16,573 nucleotides of DNA. Origin: an uncultured Polaromonas sp. Lineage in GTDB: Bacteria; Pseudomonadota; Gammaproteobacteria; Burkholderiales; Burkholderiaceae. The position numbers and the translations under genes are program-made. The notes beneath the pieces are model-generated. The model ran no database searches. It was not told the origin of the DNA and saw only the letters and a list, made by a program, of their open reading frames with translations. This document shows, in pieces, positions 7,266 through 13,785 of the stretch; within the stretch, counting starts at the first letter, position 1; every line of letters begins with the position of its first letter. The stretch spans positions 1-16,573 of the forward strand of contig CAMLDT010000060.1 in the NCBI GenBank assembly GCA_946479075.1, in the 5' to 3' direction.

Positions 7266-8485
7266 AACAGGCACTGGAGCACATCAAGGTGCTGGACCTC
7301 ACGCGCGTGCTGGCCGGCCCTTGGGCCACCCAGACACTGGCCGACATGGGTGCGCAGGTCATCAAGGTGGAGCGGCCCGGCGCGGGCGACGACCTGCGCG
7401 GCTGGGGCCCCCCGTTCCTGAAGGACGCGCAGGGTAACGAGACCAGGGACGCGGCGTATTTCCTCAGCGCCAACCGCGGCAAGAAGTCGATCACGCTGGA
7501 CATCGCCACTGCCGAGGGACAGGAAATCGTGCGCGCGCTGGCGAAGGAAGCCGACGTGCTGGTCGAAAACTACAAGGTGGGCACGCTGGCTCGCTACGGC
7601 CTGTCCTACGAAGATCTGAGGGCTGTCAACCCGCGCCTGGTGTATTGCTCGGTCACAGGCTTCGGCCAGTCGGGCCCGTACGCGCCGCTGCCCGGCTACG
7701 ACTACATTTTCCAGGGCATGGGCGGCCTGATGAGCATCACCGGCATGCCGGACGGTGAGCCGGGCGGCGGGCCGCTGAAGACCGGCATCCCGATCACCGA
7801 CATCGTCACTGGCATCTACGCGGCGACTGCCATCCTGGGCGCGCTGGAGCACCGCAATCTGAGCGGCGAGGGCCAGGCCATCGACATCGCGCTGCTGGAC
7901 TGCCTGGTCAACGTGACCGGCTGCGCGGTGATGAACTACTTCCTCTCGGGCAAGCTGCCGCAGCGGCTGGGCAACGAGCACTCGAACATGGTTCCCTACC
8001 AGGTGTTCCGCTGCAGGGAGGGTGACGTGATCGTGGCCGTGGGCAACGACACGCAGTTCGCAGCCTTCTGCAAGCTGATCGGCCTGCCGCAGCTGGCGCG
8101 GGACGAGCGTTTCGCCTCGTCGGCGCAGCGCAGCCGCAACCGGCTGGCGCTGATCCCCATGATCGCCGAGGCGATGCTGGACAAGACCATGGGCGAATGG
8201 GTGGACCTGATGGAAGCAGCCAATGTGCCGTGCGGGCCGATCAACAACCTGCAGCAGGTGTTCGACGACCCGCAAGTGCAGCACCGCGGGCTGAAGGTCT
8301 CGCTGCCGCACGCTGCGGGGGTGGAGGCTCCCGGCGTTGCCAGTCCGATCCGCTATTCGAGCACCCCAGTCGTCTATGGACGAGCAGCCCCCGTGCTGGG
8401 CGAACACACCGATGAGGTGCTGCAGGGCGCGCTGGGCCTGACTCCCGGGCGTCTCGCGCAGTTACGTGAGCAGGGGGTGGTCTGA
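7262..8485 (+). CDS. Family III (CaiB/BaiF/Frc) CoA-transferase
   Basis: This 407-residue enzyme transfers CoA between carboxylic acids, typically from succinyl-CoA or another acyl-CoA to the pathway acid. Family marks include VLDLTRVLAGPWATQTLADMGAQ at the N-terminus followed by VIKVERP, the NRGKKSITLD stretch, VENYKVGTLARYGLSYEDL, and VTGFGQSGPYA. The PGYDYIFQGMGG motif has D147, the expected nucleophile that forms the aspartyl-CoA intermediate. The Gly-rich segment PDGEPGGGPLKTGIPITDI and the C-terminal PVLGEHTDEVL are also typical. The ATG at 7262 overlaps the hydrolase stop by four bases and is preceded by GAGGAAG. It is the only CoA-activating enzyme in the operon, so it probably makes the CoA ester handled by the crotonase-fold proteins. 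Acceptor and donor are unknown. Confidence 0.95.
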   Translation: MKQALEHIKVLDLTRVLAGPWATQTLADMGAQVIKVERPGAGDDLRGWGPPFLKDAQGNETRDAAYFLSANRGKKSITLDIATAEGQEIVRALAKEADVLVENYKVGTLARYGLSYEDLRAVNPRLVYCSVTGFGQSGPYAPLPGYDYIFQGMGGLMSITGMPDGEPGGGPLKTGIPITDIVTGIYAATAILGALEHRNLSGEGQAIDIALLDCLVNVTGCAVMNYFLSGKLPQRLGNEHSNMVPYQVFRCREGDVIVAVGNDTQFAAFCKLIGLPQLARDERFASSAQRSRNRLALIPMIAEAMLDKTMGEWVDLMEAANVPCGPINNLQQVFDDPQVQHRGLKVSLPHAAGVEAPGVASPIRYSSTPVVYGRAAPVLGEHTDEVLQGALGLTPGRLAQLREQGVV

Positions 8486-8486
8486 G

Positions 8487-9239
8487 ATGGCCGTGCTGGA
8501 AATCAGCCGCAGTGGCGCCACGGCGGTTCTTACGCTGAACCGGCCAGAGCGGCGCAACGCGCTTGACGGGAGTCTTCGCGATGCCTTGCAGGCGGCGGTC
8601 GGACAGTTGCGCGACGATACGGAGGTGCGCTCGGTGGTGCTGGCCGGCGCTGGCGGTCACTTTTGTGCGGGCGGCGACATCAACGCCATGCAGCAGTCGC
8701 AGGAACAGGCGGATCTGGGTTTGCGAACCCGTGGGCGCATTCAGGCGCTGCAGCACTGGATGGGCGCACTGGCCGACCTGGAAAAGCCCGTGATTGCCGC
8801 GGTGGACGGCGTGGCCTTTGGCGCGGGCCTGTCACTGGCGCTGGCTGCAGATTTTATTTTGGCGGCGCCCGGCGCGCGCTTTTGCGCAGTGTTCACGCGC
8901 ATCGGATTGGTGCCGGATGCGGGCGCCATGTATTTCCTGCCGCGCCGTGTGGGCCTGCCGCGCGCCAAAGAACTGGTGTTTTCTGCGCGCGAGGTGGGTG
9001 CTGAGGAAGCGCTGCGAATCGGGCTGGTGGATGAGGTGGTGCACGACGGGCTGATGACACGGGCGCTGGCAATGGCGCAAGGGTTTCATGGCGCGGGGGC
9101 GGATGCCATGGGTATCGCCAAGAACATCATGAACGGCAGCTTCGAGTCCGGTCGCGACAACATCTTCGAACGGGAAGCCCTGGCGCAGGCCATTTGCCGG
9201 GAGAGCGTGTTCCACCGGCAATCGCTCTTGGGGAGATAG
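8487..9239 (+). CDS. Crotonase-fold (enoyl-CoA hydratase/isomerase family) protein 2, PaaG-like
   Basis: This 250-residue crotonase-superfamily enzyme is the last gene of the operon; its ATG lies one base after the CoA-transferase stop. The oxyanion-hole segments are HFCAGGDINAM (58-68) and GVAFGAGLSLALAAD (108-122). The classical hydratase glutamates are replaced by S116 and F136. A conserved Asp, D144 in LVPDAG, matches the Asp that I recall as general acid/base in E. coli PaaG, the 1,2-epoxyphenylacetyl-CoA isomerase, and in related enoyl-CoA isomerases. An isomerase or related CoA-ester rearrangement is therefore more likely than hydration. The protein differs strongly from crotonase-fold protein 1, so the two probably catalyse different steps and are not a recent duplication. 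I chose the Met before AVLEISRSG because an upstream frame extension would overlap the preceding gene. Confidence 0.9.
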   Translation: MAVLEISRSGATAVLTLNRPERRNALDGSLRDALQAAVGQLRDDTEVRSVVLAGAGGHFCAGGDINAMQQSQEQADLGLRTRGRIQALQHWMGALADLEKPVIAAVDGVAFGAGLSLALAADFILAAPGARFCAVFTRIGLVPDAGAMYFLPRRVGLPRAKELVFSAREVGAEEALRIGLVDEVVHDGLMTRALAMAQGFHGAGADAMGIAKNIMNGSFESGRDNIFEREALAQAICRESVFHRQSLLGR

Positions 9240-9422
9240 TGCATGGCGCGAAGCGCGGCCAACACCTCGTAGCCCTGCACCCAGCCGGCCTCCGGGATCG
9301 GCGTTTGCTTCACGGCAGAAAACCGCGTGCCGGCCGAAAAAAGACCCTGGGCCGACACGGCTGCGACGTGCGGGGGTGAGGCCGACGTAGCGCGCACGTC
9401 AGCCTGCTTTTTTGCAGACACT

Positions 9423-9505
9423 GGCGTGGATGCTGCCCGGGTTTGAGCATCAAAAAGGCCTCCAGCCCCCAGCTGTCGGGCGTAAGCAGCTATTGAATCA
9501 ATAGC
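9423..9505. repeat. Dispersed intergenic repeat, copy 1
   Basis: A 40-base core at 9431-9470 is identical to 15179-15218. Both copies are preceded by GGCGTG, followed by a variable 18-19 base segment and GCAGCTAT, and end in an AT-rich palindrome at the same offset (59 bases from core start). Here the palindrome is GCTATTGAATCAATAGC at 9489-9505. Similar units with TTTGAGCATCAAAAAGGCCT and a terminal hairpin are, as I recall, widespread between genes in Comamonadaceae. Confidence 0.85.
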
Positions 9506-9531
9506 AACCTGGCGTGGTGCCGCTGCAGCGC

Positions 9532-9549
9532 ATCCCCCGACCGGGGGAT
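9532..9549. promoter_or_regulatory. 18-base palindromic operator upstream of the response-regulator gene
   Basis: ATCCCCCGACCGGGGGAT has perfect 8-base arms around a 2-base centre. A 16-of-18 match occurs at 12107-12124, upstream of the lectin gene. From each, exactly 21 bases lead to TTAGC (9571-9575 here), taken as part of a weak -10 (TAGCGT, 9572-9577). The palindrome would thus centre near -42, the usual place for a NarL/LuxR-type activator. Autoregulation by the adjacent response regulator is inferred. Confidence 0.7.
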
Positions 9550-9582
9550 TGAGGCGGCCCGGCTTTTTTGTTAGCGTGGGGC

Positions 9583-10251
9583 ATGCATGCTGACGCTCGC
9601 CTGGATGTGCTGGTGGTGGACGATGAACCGTTTCATCTGGCGCGCCTGTGCGACAACCTGCAGCTCGACGCGCGCCTGCACCTGGCCGGCGCGTTTTCCA
9701 GCGGGGGCGCTGCGCTGGCCCGGCTGGAAGACCTGTTGCCCGACGTGGCGCTGGTGGACCTCGGCCTGCCGGACATGGATGGCTTCGAGCTGATCCGCCA
9801 GATCCGTGCGCGTTGCCCGGCCACCGATGTGCTGGTGGTGTCGGTGTTCGGCACCGAGTACCACCTGCTGCACGCCATTGAGGCGGGCGCCACCGGTTAC
9901 CTGCTCAAGGACTCGGCGCCGGCCGACTTCAACGCCGGCATCCACGCGGTGCATGCCGGCGAGTCGCCGATCAGCCCCTCTCTGGCGCGCCACCTGCTGC
10001 GCCGCTGCGTCGGCATGGCGCCCACCAACCCGTCGCCCGATCCGCAGCATCAGGGCCTGCTGTCGCTGCGCGAGACCGGCATTCTGGAGGCGATTGCGCG
10101 CGGCGACAGTTTCACCGACATCGGCCGCAAGCTTTTCATCTCGCCGCACACGGTGAAGACCCACGTGAAGAACATCTACCGCAAGCTGGAAACACATTCG
10201 CGGCAGGAAGCGGTGCTGGTGGCGCGCCAGCGCGGGCTGATTCATCCGTGA
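9583..10251 (+). CDS. NarL/LuxR-type two-component response regulator
   Basis: This 222-residue DNA-binding response regulator is the partner of the kinase gene that overlaps it. The receiver domain spans about residues 6-125: acidic pair D13-D14, phosphoacceptor D59 in VDLGLPDMDG, the conserved Ser in VVSVFG, and the Lys in LLKDSAPADF. A C-terminal LuxR helix-turn-helix covers about 160-220 (SLRETGILEAIARG, then FTDIGRKLFISPHTVKTHVKNIYRKL). The ATG at 9583 is preferred to a TTG at 9568. The inferred -10 ends at 9577, so the transcript may begin at or near the start codon, giving a leaderless message. The stop overlaps the kinase start in GTGA. Its likely targets are the palindromes at 9532 and 12107, so it would activate itself and the envelope cluster (inference). 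Confidence 0.92.
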   Translation: MHADARLDVLVVDDEPFHLARLCDNLQLDARLHLAGAFSSGGAALARLEDLLPDVALVDLGLPDMDGFELIRQIRARCPATDVLVVSVFGTEYHLLHAIEAGATGYLLKDSAPADFNAGIHAVHAGESPISPSLARHLLRRCVGMAPTNPSPDPQHQGLLSLRETGILEAIARGDSFTDIGRKLFISPHTVKTHVKNIYRKLETHSRQEAVLVARQRGLIHP

Positions 10252-12098
10252 CCACGCTGCGGCTGATTTTTGCGCTGTGCTGCGCCTGGCCCGCGTGGCT
10301 GCAGGCCGTGCCGCTGGCGCCCGGCCAGCTGAGCCTGCTGGACCGCATGGAGTTTGTGAAGTCCGACGCCGCCACGCCGCCCGAGGCCGGCTGGCAACCG
10401 CAAACCCTGCCGGACAGCTGGCGTACCTCGCGGCCGGGCGCCTCCGGTTACGGCTGGTACCGCGCGCGGCTCACGCTGGCGCAGCCGCCGGCGGCCACGC
10501 TGGGCGTGATGATCAGCCTGGTCGGCACCACGTATGCGCTGTATGTCAACGGCGTGGAAATCGGCGACGGCGGCGGCATGAGCGGGCCGATACGCCGCAC
10601 CGGCACCCAGCCGCAGTTCGTGGCCATCCCACCGCAGGCGCTCCACGCCGGTGACAACTGGCTGCACCTGCGCGTGCGGGTGGCGCCGAATCTGCGCGGC
10701 GGCCTGACGCCGGTGCTGCTTGGGCCGCGTGCGGAGGTGGAGGATGTGTTCGAACAAAAATACTTTTTGCGGGTCACGCTCACGCGCTCGGCCAACGTCG
10801 CACTCATCGTCACCGGCCTGATCGTCGGGCTGCTGTGGCTGCGGCGCTCGCGCGAGTCGATCTACGGCTATTTCGCGGCGCTGGCGGTGTTGTGGTCGCT
10901 GCGCAACTTCCACTACACCTACAGCGGCGCCGGCATCCCGTCGCTGCTGTGGGAGACCTTTGTGCTCGGCAGCCTGGGGGTGGTGCTGATGCTGGTCTGG
11001 CTGTTCATGCTGCGCCTGACCGGCCAGGCCGCGCCGCGGGCCGAGCGGGCCGTGAAGTTCATCTGCCTGTCGATGCCGCTGGTGTTCCTGCTGGCCGGCG
11101 AACAGGCCATGAGCCATCTGCGCCTGGTCTGGTATGGCGTATGCACCGCCCTGGGGGTGGCGGCGATTGCGGTTCTGGTGCGGCATCTGCGCCGGCCCGA
11201 CGTGGAGCGCAAGACCGGCTTCCGGCTGATCCTGCTGGCGATGGTGCTGACGCTGGCCTTCGGCCTGCACGACTACGCGATCTCCGCCAACCTGCTGCCC
11301 TACGGCTCGGCCGCGATGATGGCCTATGGCGCGCCCATCCTGCTGGCGGCGCTGGTGTTCACGCTGGCCGCGGATTATTTCGGCGCCTTCGACGCGGTGG
11401 AAAAACTCAATGCCACGCTGGAGCGCCGGGTGCGCGAACGCGGCGAGGACCTGCAGCTCAGCTACGACCGCATGGGTGAGCTGCAGCGCGTGGCGGCGGT
11501 GGCGGCCGAACGTGAGCGCCTGATGCGCGATATCCACGACGGCGTCGGCTCTCAGCTGATGGCCGCCAAGGCCGGTATCGAGCGCGGCCAGCTCGATCCC
11601 GGGCAGGCGGCCGGGCTGATCGACCAGTGCATCGACGACCTGCGGCTGGTGATCGACTCGCTGGACCCGGAGCAGCGCCATGCCAGTGATGCGCTGGCGA
11701 CGCTGCGCTACCGGCTGCAGCCGCGGCTGGCAGCGGCCGGCATCGCCTCCACCTGGGAGATCGCTGCGTGGCCGGTGCCGATGCCGCCCGGCGAACTGCT
11801 GGACCTGGTGCGCATCGTGCAGGAGGCGCTGGCCAATGTGCTCAAACATGCCGGGGCGCGTGAGGTGACGCTGCGCTTTGACGCCGACGCGCAAGGCGCC
11901 TGGCTGCTGGAGGTGGCCGATGACGGCTGCGGCCTGCCGGCAGAGGGCGGGCCGGCGGGCGCCGGGCGCGGCCTGCCCAATATGCGCCGCCGCGCCGCCA
12001 ACCTGGGCGCGCGGCTGGAGCTGTTGCCGCGCGAAGGCGGCGGCGCGGTGCTGCGGCTGGTGCATGCAGCGCCTGCGCCCCTGCCGGTGCCTGCCTGA
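10248..12098 (+). CDS. 7TM sensor histidine kinase with extracytoplasmic jelly-roll-like domain (HisKA_3)
   Basis: This 616-residue inner-membrane sensor kinase is translated from a GTG overlapping the regulator stop by four bases. A signal peptide (about 1-23, ending LQA) precedes an exported domain of about residues 25-170. Its WYRARLTL and YALYVNGVEIGDGGG elements recall galactose-binding-like/7TMR-DISM extracellular folds. Seven membrane helices lie between about 183 and 375 (first VALIVTGLIVGLLWL). A coiled-coil region follows (384-425), then the HisKA_3 dimerisation domain with RERLMRDIHDGVGSQL and phosphoacceptor H430. The ATP-binding domain has N530 (QEALANVLKH) and DDGCG at 558-562, with the G2 region GAGRGLPNM. 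The architecture is that of 7TMR-DISM kinases in the NarX/DesK group. A carbohydrate or glycoconjugate ligand is plausible given the exported fold and the downstream lectin, but that is inference. Confidence 0.93.
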   Translation: MTTLRLIFALCCAWPAWLQAVPLAPGQLSLLDRMEFVKSDAATPPEAGWQPQTLPDSWRTSRPGASGYGWYRARLTLAQPPAATLGVMISLVGTTYALYVNGVEIGDGGGMSGPIRRTGTQPQFVAIPPQALHAGDNWLHLRVRVAPNLRGGLTPVLLGPRAEVEDVFEQKYFLRVTLTRSANVALIVTGLIVGLLWLRRSRESIYGYFAALAVLWSLRNFHYTYSGAGIPSLLWETFVLGSLGVVLMLVWLFMLRLTGQAAPRAERAVKFICLSMPLVFLLAGEQAMSHLRLVWYGVCTALGVAAIAVLVRHLRRPDVERKTGFRLILLAMVLTLAFGLHDYAISANLLPYGSAAMMAYGAPILLAALVFTLAADYFGAFDAVEKLNATLERRVRERGEDLQLSYDRMGELQRVAAVAAERERLMRDIHDGVGSQLMAAKAGIERGQLDPGQAAGLIDQCIDDLRLVIDSLDPEQRHASDALATLRYRLQPRLAAAGIASTWEIAAWPVPMPPGELLDLVRIVQEALANVLKHAGAREVTLRFDADAQGAWLLEVADDGCGLPAEGGPAGAGRGLPNMRRRAANLGARLELLPREGGGAVLRLVHAAPAPLPVPA

Positions 12099-12106
12099 GC
12101 CCTCAA

Positions 12107-12124
12107 ATACCCCGGCCGGGGGAT
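12107..12124. promoter_or_regulatory. 18-base palindromic operator upstream of the lectin/envelope cluster
   Basis: ATACCCCGGCCGGGGGAT differs at two positions from the site at 9532-9549. TTAGC at 12146-12150 follows after exactly 21 bases, as at the other site, giving a putative -10 TAGCCT at 12147-12152 and no recognisable -35. Transcription would start near 12159 and leave a leader of about 24 bases with AGGAG (12172-12176) six bases before the ATG. This suggests activator-dependent expression of the five downstream genes by the adjacent response regulator (inference). Confidence 0.72.
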
Positions 12125-12182
12125 GGCGTGCCGCCAGGCCCGCCCTTAGCCTTCAGCCATCTTTCACGCTGAGGAGCTTTTC

Positions 12183-12839
12183 ATGACATCACTGACATCG
12201 GGTCTTTCTCTGTCACTGGGTTTTGCCGCGCTGGCGCTCGCCGCACCTGTGGCGCAGGCCGAGCAGTTTGCATCCGCGCATGCGGCCGGCCACTGCATCA
12301 GCAGCACCGGTGGGCAGGCCACCATCCAGGGCTGCGCCAGCGGCGCCTCGGCGCAGAACATCGCCATGCGCTGGATCCCGGCTGAAAACGTGTTTTTTGG
12401 GGCGCTGCAGATCGACGGGCAATGCCTGGAGGACCGGGGCCAGGGCCAGCCGCTGGCTTTTGCGGGATGCAATGGTAGCAAGGCGCAGGAGTGGAAGCTG
12501 ACAGGCGCCAACGGCGTTCTCAACAGCGGACAAAACCGCTGTGCCGACCTGCCCAACGGTACCCGTGCCACCGGCGCGGCGCTGATTGCCTGGCCGTGCA
12601 ACGGCGGCAGCAACCAGAAGTGGTGGAACAACAACTCGCAGAAGATCCGTGTGATTGCTGTGACCAACATGCGGCCCGTTGCCGTTGGCACGGTACTGCG
12701 CTTGTCTGGAGACAAGCTGATTGCAAATGATGGTGCAAGCATCGTCGCAAGCGGTGGGGGCAACATCGTGGCAAGTGGCGGCGGCAATATGGTGGCCGGG
12801 GCCGCTGGCAACATCGTGGCTGGCGGCGCCGGCAACTGA
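12183..12839 (+). CDS. Secreted ricin-B-type lectin with C-terminal octapeptide repeat
   Basis: This 218-residue exported protein is probably carbohydrate-binding at the cell envelope or outside. The signal peptide ends near A26 (VAQA before EQF). Residues about 27-150 form a ricin B beta-trefoil: three subdomains with cysteine pairs C38/C51, C81/C96 and C120/C139, and QxW-type ends at AQEW (W104), NQKW (W147) and a looser one at W64. From 187 to the C-terminus come four 8-residue units, IVASGGGN twice, then MVAGAAGN and IVAGGAGN, preceded by a degenerate LIANDGAS. The protein stops exactly at the end of a unit. The repeats have the alternating hydrophobic and Gly/Asn look of a surface or polymerising segment but lack the Asp pattern of RTX repeats. 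Ribosome binding site AGGAG (12172-12176). It is the first gene after the predicted operator, so it may be the main product of the regulon. Confidence 0.85.
   Translation: MTSLTSGLSLSLGFAALALAAPVAQAEQFASAHAAGHCISSTGGQATIQGCASGASAQNIAMRWIPAENVFFGALQIDGQCLEDRGQGQPLAFAGCNGSKAQEWKLTGANGVLNSGQNRCADLPNGTRATGAALIAWPCNGGSNQKWWNNNSQKIRVIAVTNMRPVAVGTVLRLSGDKLIANDGASIVASGGGNIVASGGGNMVAGAAGNIVAGGAGN
12741..12836 (+). repeat. 24-base tandem coding repeat at the 3' end of the lectin gene
   Basis: Four consecutive 24-base units encode the pattern [IM]VAxxxGN and end directly before the stop. Units 1 and 2 encode the same peptide with different codons (such as GTCGCAAGC versus GTGGCAAGT). The repeat is therefore held at protein level rather than being a very recent DNA duplication. 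Copy number could vary between strains by slippage. Confidence 0.8.
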
Positions 12840-12859
12840 GCACGCGCAGGCGGGTGTAC

Positions 12860-13204
12860 ATGGCTTCCGGCGAACCCATCAAAGTATCACTGACCCACCG
12901 TATCACCGGCGTGGTGACCAAAATCGTGGTCGCCTTGAGCGTGCTGCTGGCTTTGCTGATTTTTGCGGGCTCCTACCTGAGCAAAAAAGACATTGCAGAG
13001 CGGCCGCTACAGATTGGAGAAGCGGTGTCGGTCAAGAACGTCGGCAAAGGCTGGCGGCCCGGTTTCGTGCGGGCTATTTCTACCGACGGAAAGTATGAAG
13101 TAGCGATGGGTGAGACACGGGACATCGCTGCCCGGCCATCCACCGATGTGCTCACGCTGGACGGTACGGGGCGGCTCAAACGCCGCAAAGAGGACGCGCC
13201 ATGA
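12860..13204 (+). CDS. Small single-pass membrane protein of unknown function
   Basis: This 114-residue protein is not recognised as a named family. A short basic N-terminus is followed by one membrane helix at about residues 20-43 (VVTKIVVALSVLLALLIF), then SKKDIAERPLQIGEAVSV and a soluble segment. The part around GWRPGFVRAISTDGKYEVAM looks like a small SH3/Tudor-like barrel (G, V, DG-YEV pattern), resembling the first domain of the zinc-ribbon protein encoded at 14406. No cysteines are present in it. The ATG at 12860 is preferred; a GTG at 12854 is possible. Its stop overlaps the next start in ATGA, and it lies 20 bases after the lectin gene, so it belongs to the same transcript. It probably anchors its soluble domain in the periplasm. 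Confidence 0.65.
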   Translation: MASGEPIKVSLTHRITGVVTKIVVALSVLLALLIFAGSYLSKKDIAERPLQIGEAVSVKNVGKGWRPGFVRAISTDGKYEVAMGETRDIAARPSTDVLTLDGTGRLKRRKEDAP

Positions 13205-13785
13205 TTGCCATGAGGGACATGTGCAAATGGCTGGCACTTGGCTCGCTGCTGATCCCCCTGGCCGCACCGGCACAAACCTGCCCGCCTGCGGGCGCGCGCT
13301 ACACCATCAAAGGCTTCACGGGTGACACGCAGGTCACCGCCACAGGAACGCCCCACCACCCCCAATGGGGATGCAAGTGGAACACCGAAGACAACCGTGA
13401 GTTGTGGTGGAAGATGGGTGGAGATGTTGTGTCGTCAGGAAAGGCGCCAGCTCCTGTTGCAGCAGCTGCCGCCAAAACCGGCAGCACGGGCACAGCCCTG
13501 GAACACGGTCGTGTCTACACCTGCACGCTTCCTGGCATCGGGATGTTCACGGGGGCTTACTTCGGAATTGTGAACGGCAGCACGTATCGCAATTTCGACG
13601 GAAAAACGGGGCGGTACAGTTTTGATCCCGCCACCGGCGTGTTGCGCATGACCAGTGGCTCCTCGAAAGGGTTGACCTACAAACGCATGGCCGACAACTA
13701 TTTCCGCGTGCTCGATGACAAAGGCAACATGACGGGAGGCAGCTGTAGCCATGCGACCCAAAAGCGCATTGATGGCAGATGGTGA
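13201..13785 (+). CDS. Secreted two-domain cysteine protein, family unknown
   Basis: This 194-residue exported protein has a signal peptide ending near A24 (AAPA before QTC). Mature domain A spans about 26-75 with C27, C58 and W69-W70 (GCKWNTEDNRELWWKM). An Ala/Pro-rich linker covers about 80-98. Domain B spans about 100-185: VYTC (C108), YR (129-130), FDGKTGRYSFDPATGVLRM, ending GGSC (C182). Both domains recur, in the same order and with the same landmark residues, in the membrane protein encoded at 14406, which indicates paralogy. Two cysteines per domain suggest one disulfide each, consistent with export. The start overlaps the preceding stop in ATGA, and its own stop overlaps the following start. 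No function can be assigned; an envelope or secreted role with the lectin is inferred. Confidence 0.78.
   Translation: MIAMRDMCKWLALGSLLIPLAAPAQTCPPAGARYTIKGFTGDTQVTATGTPHHPQWGCKWNTEDNRELWWKMGGDVVSSGKAPAPVAAAAAKTGSTGTALEHGRVYTCTLPGIGMFTGAYFGIVNGSTYRNFDGKTGRYSFDPATGVLRMTSGSSKGLTYKRMADNYFRVLDDKGNMTGGSCSHATQKRIDGRW

Larger units (their letters stand above)
9240..9582. other. 343-base non-coding stretch between catabolic operon and two-component system
   Basis: No convincing gene is seen here. The left part (about 9242-9421) is open on the minus strand and reads SAQGLFSAGTRF and IPEAGWVQGYEVLAALRA, which could be a decayed gene end but runs into the shadow of the preceding gene. The right part holds a dispersed repeat (9423-9505) and the palindromic operator/promoter of the response regulator. 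A CTGC-TTTTTT-GCAG hairpin near 9407-9420 is too short to call a terminator. Confidence 0.5.

Noticed and set aside
10242..12065. Long minus-strand open frame opposite the sensor kinase (607 codons)
   Set aside because: His/Gln/Arg-rich composition typical of an antisense shadow; the plus-strand kinase has complete HisKA_3 and ATPase motifs.
12741..12836. RTX calcium-binding repeat in the lectin
   Set aside because: Units are 8 residues, lack Asp and do not fit the GGxGxDxUx nonapeptide.
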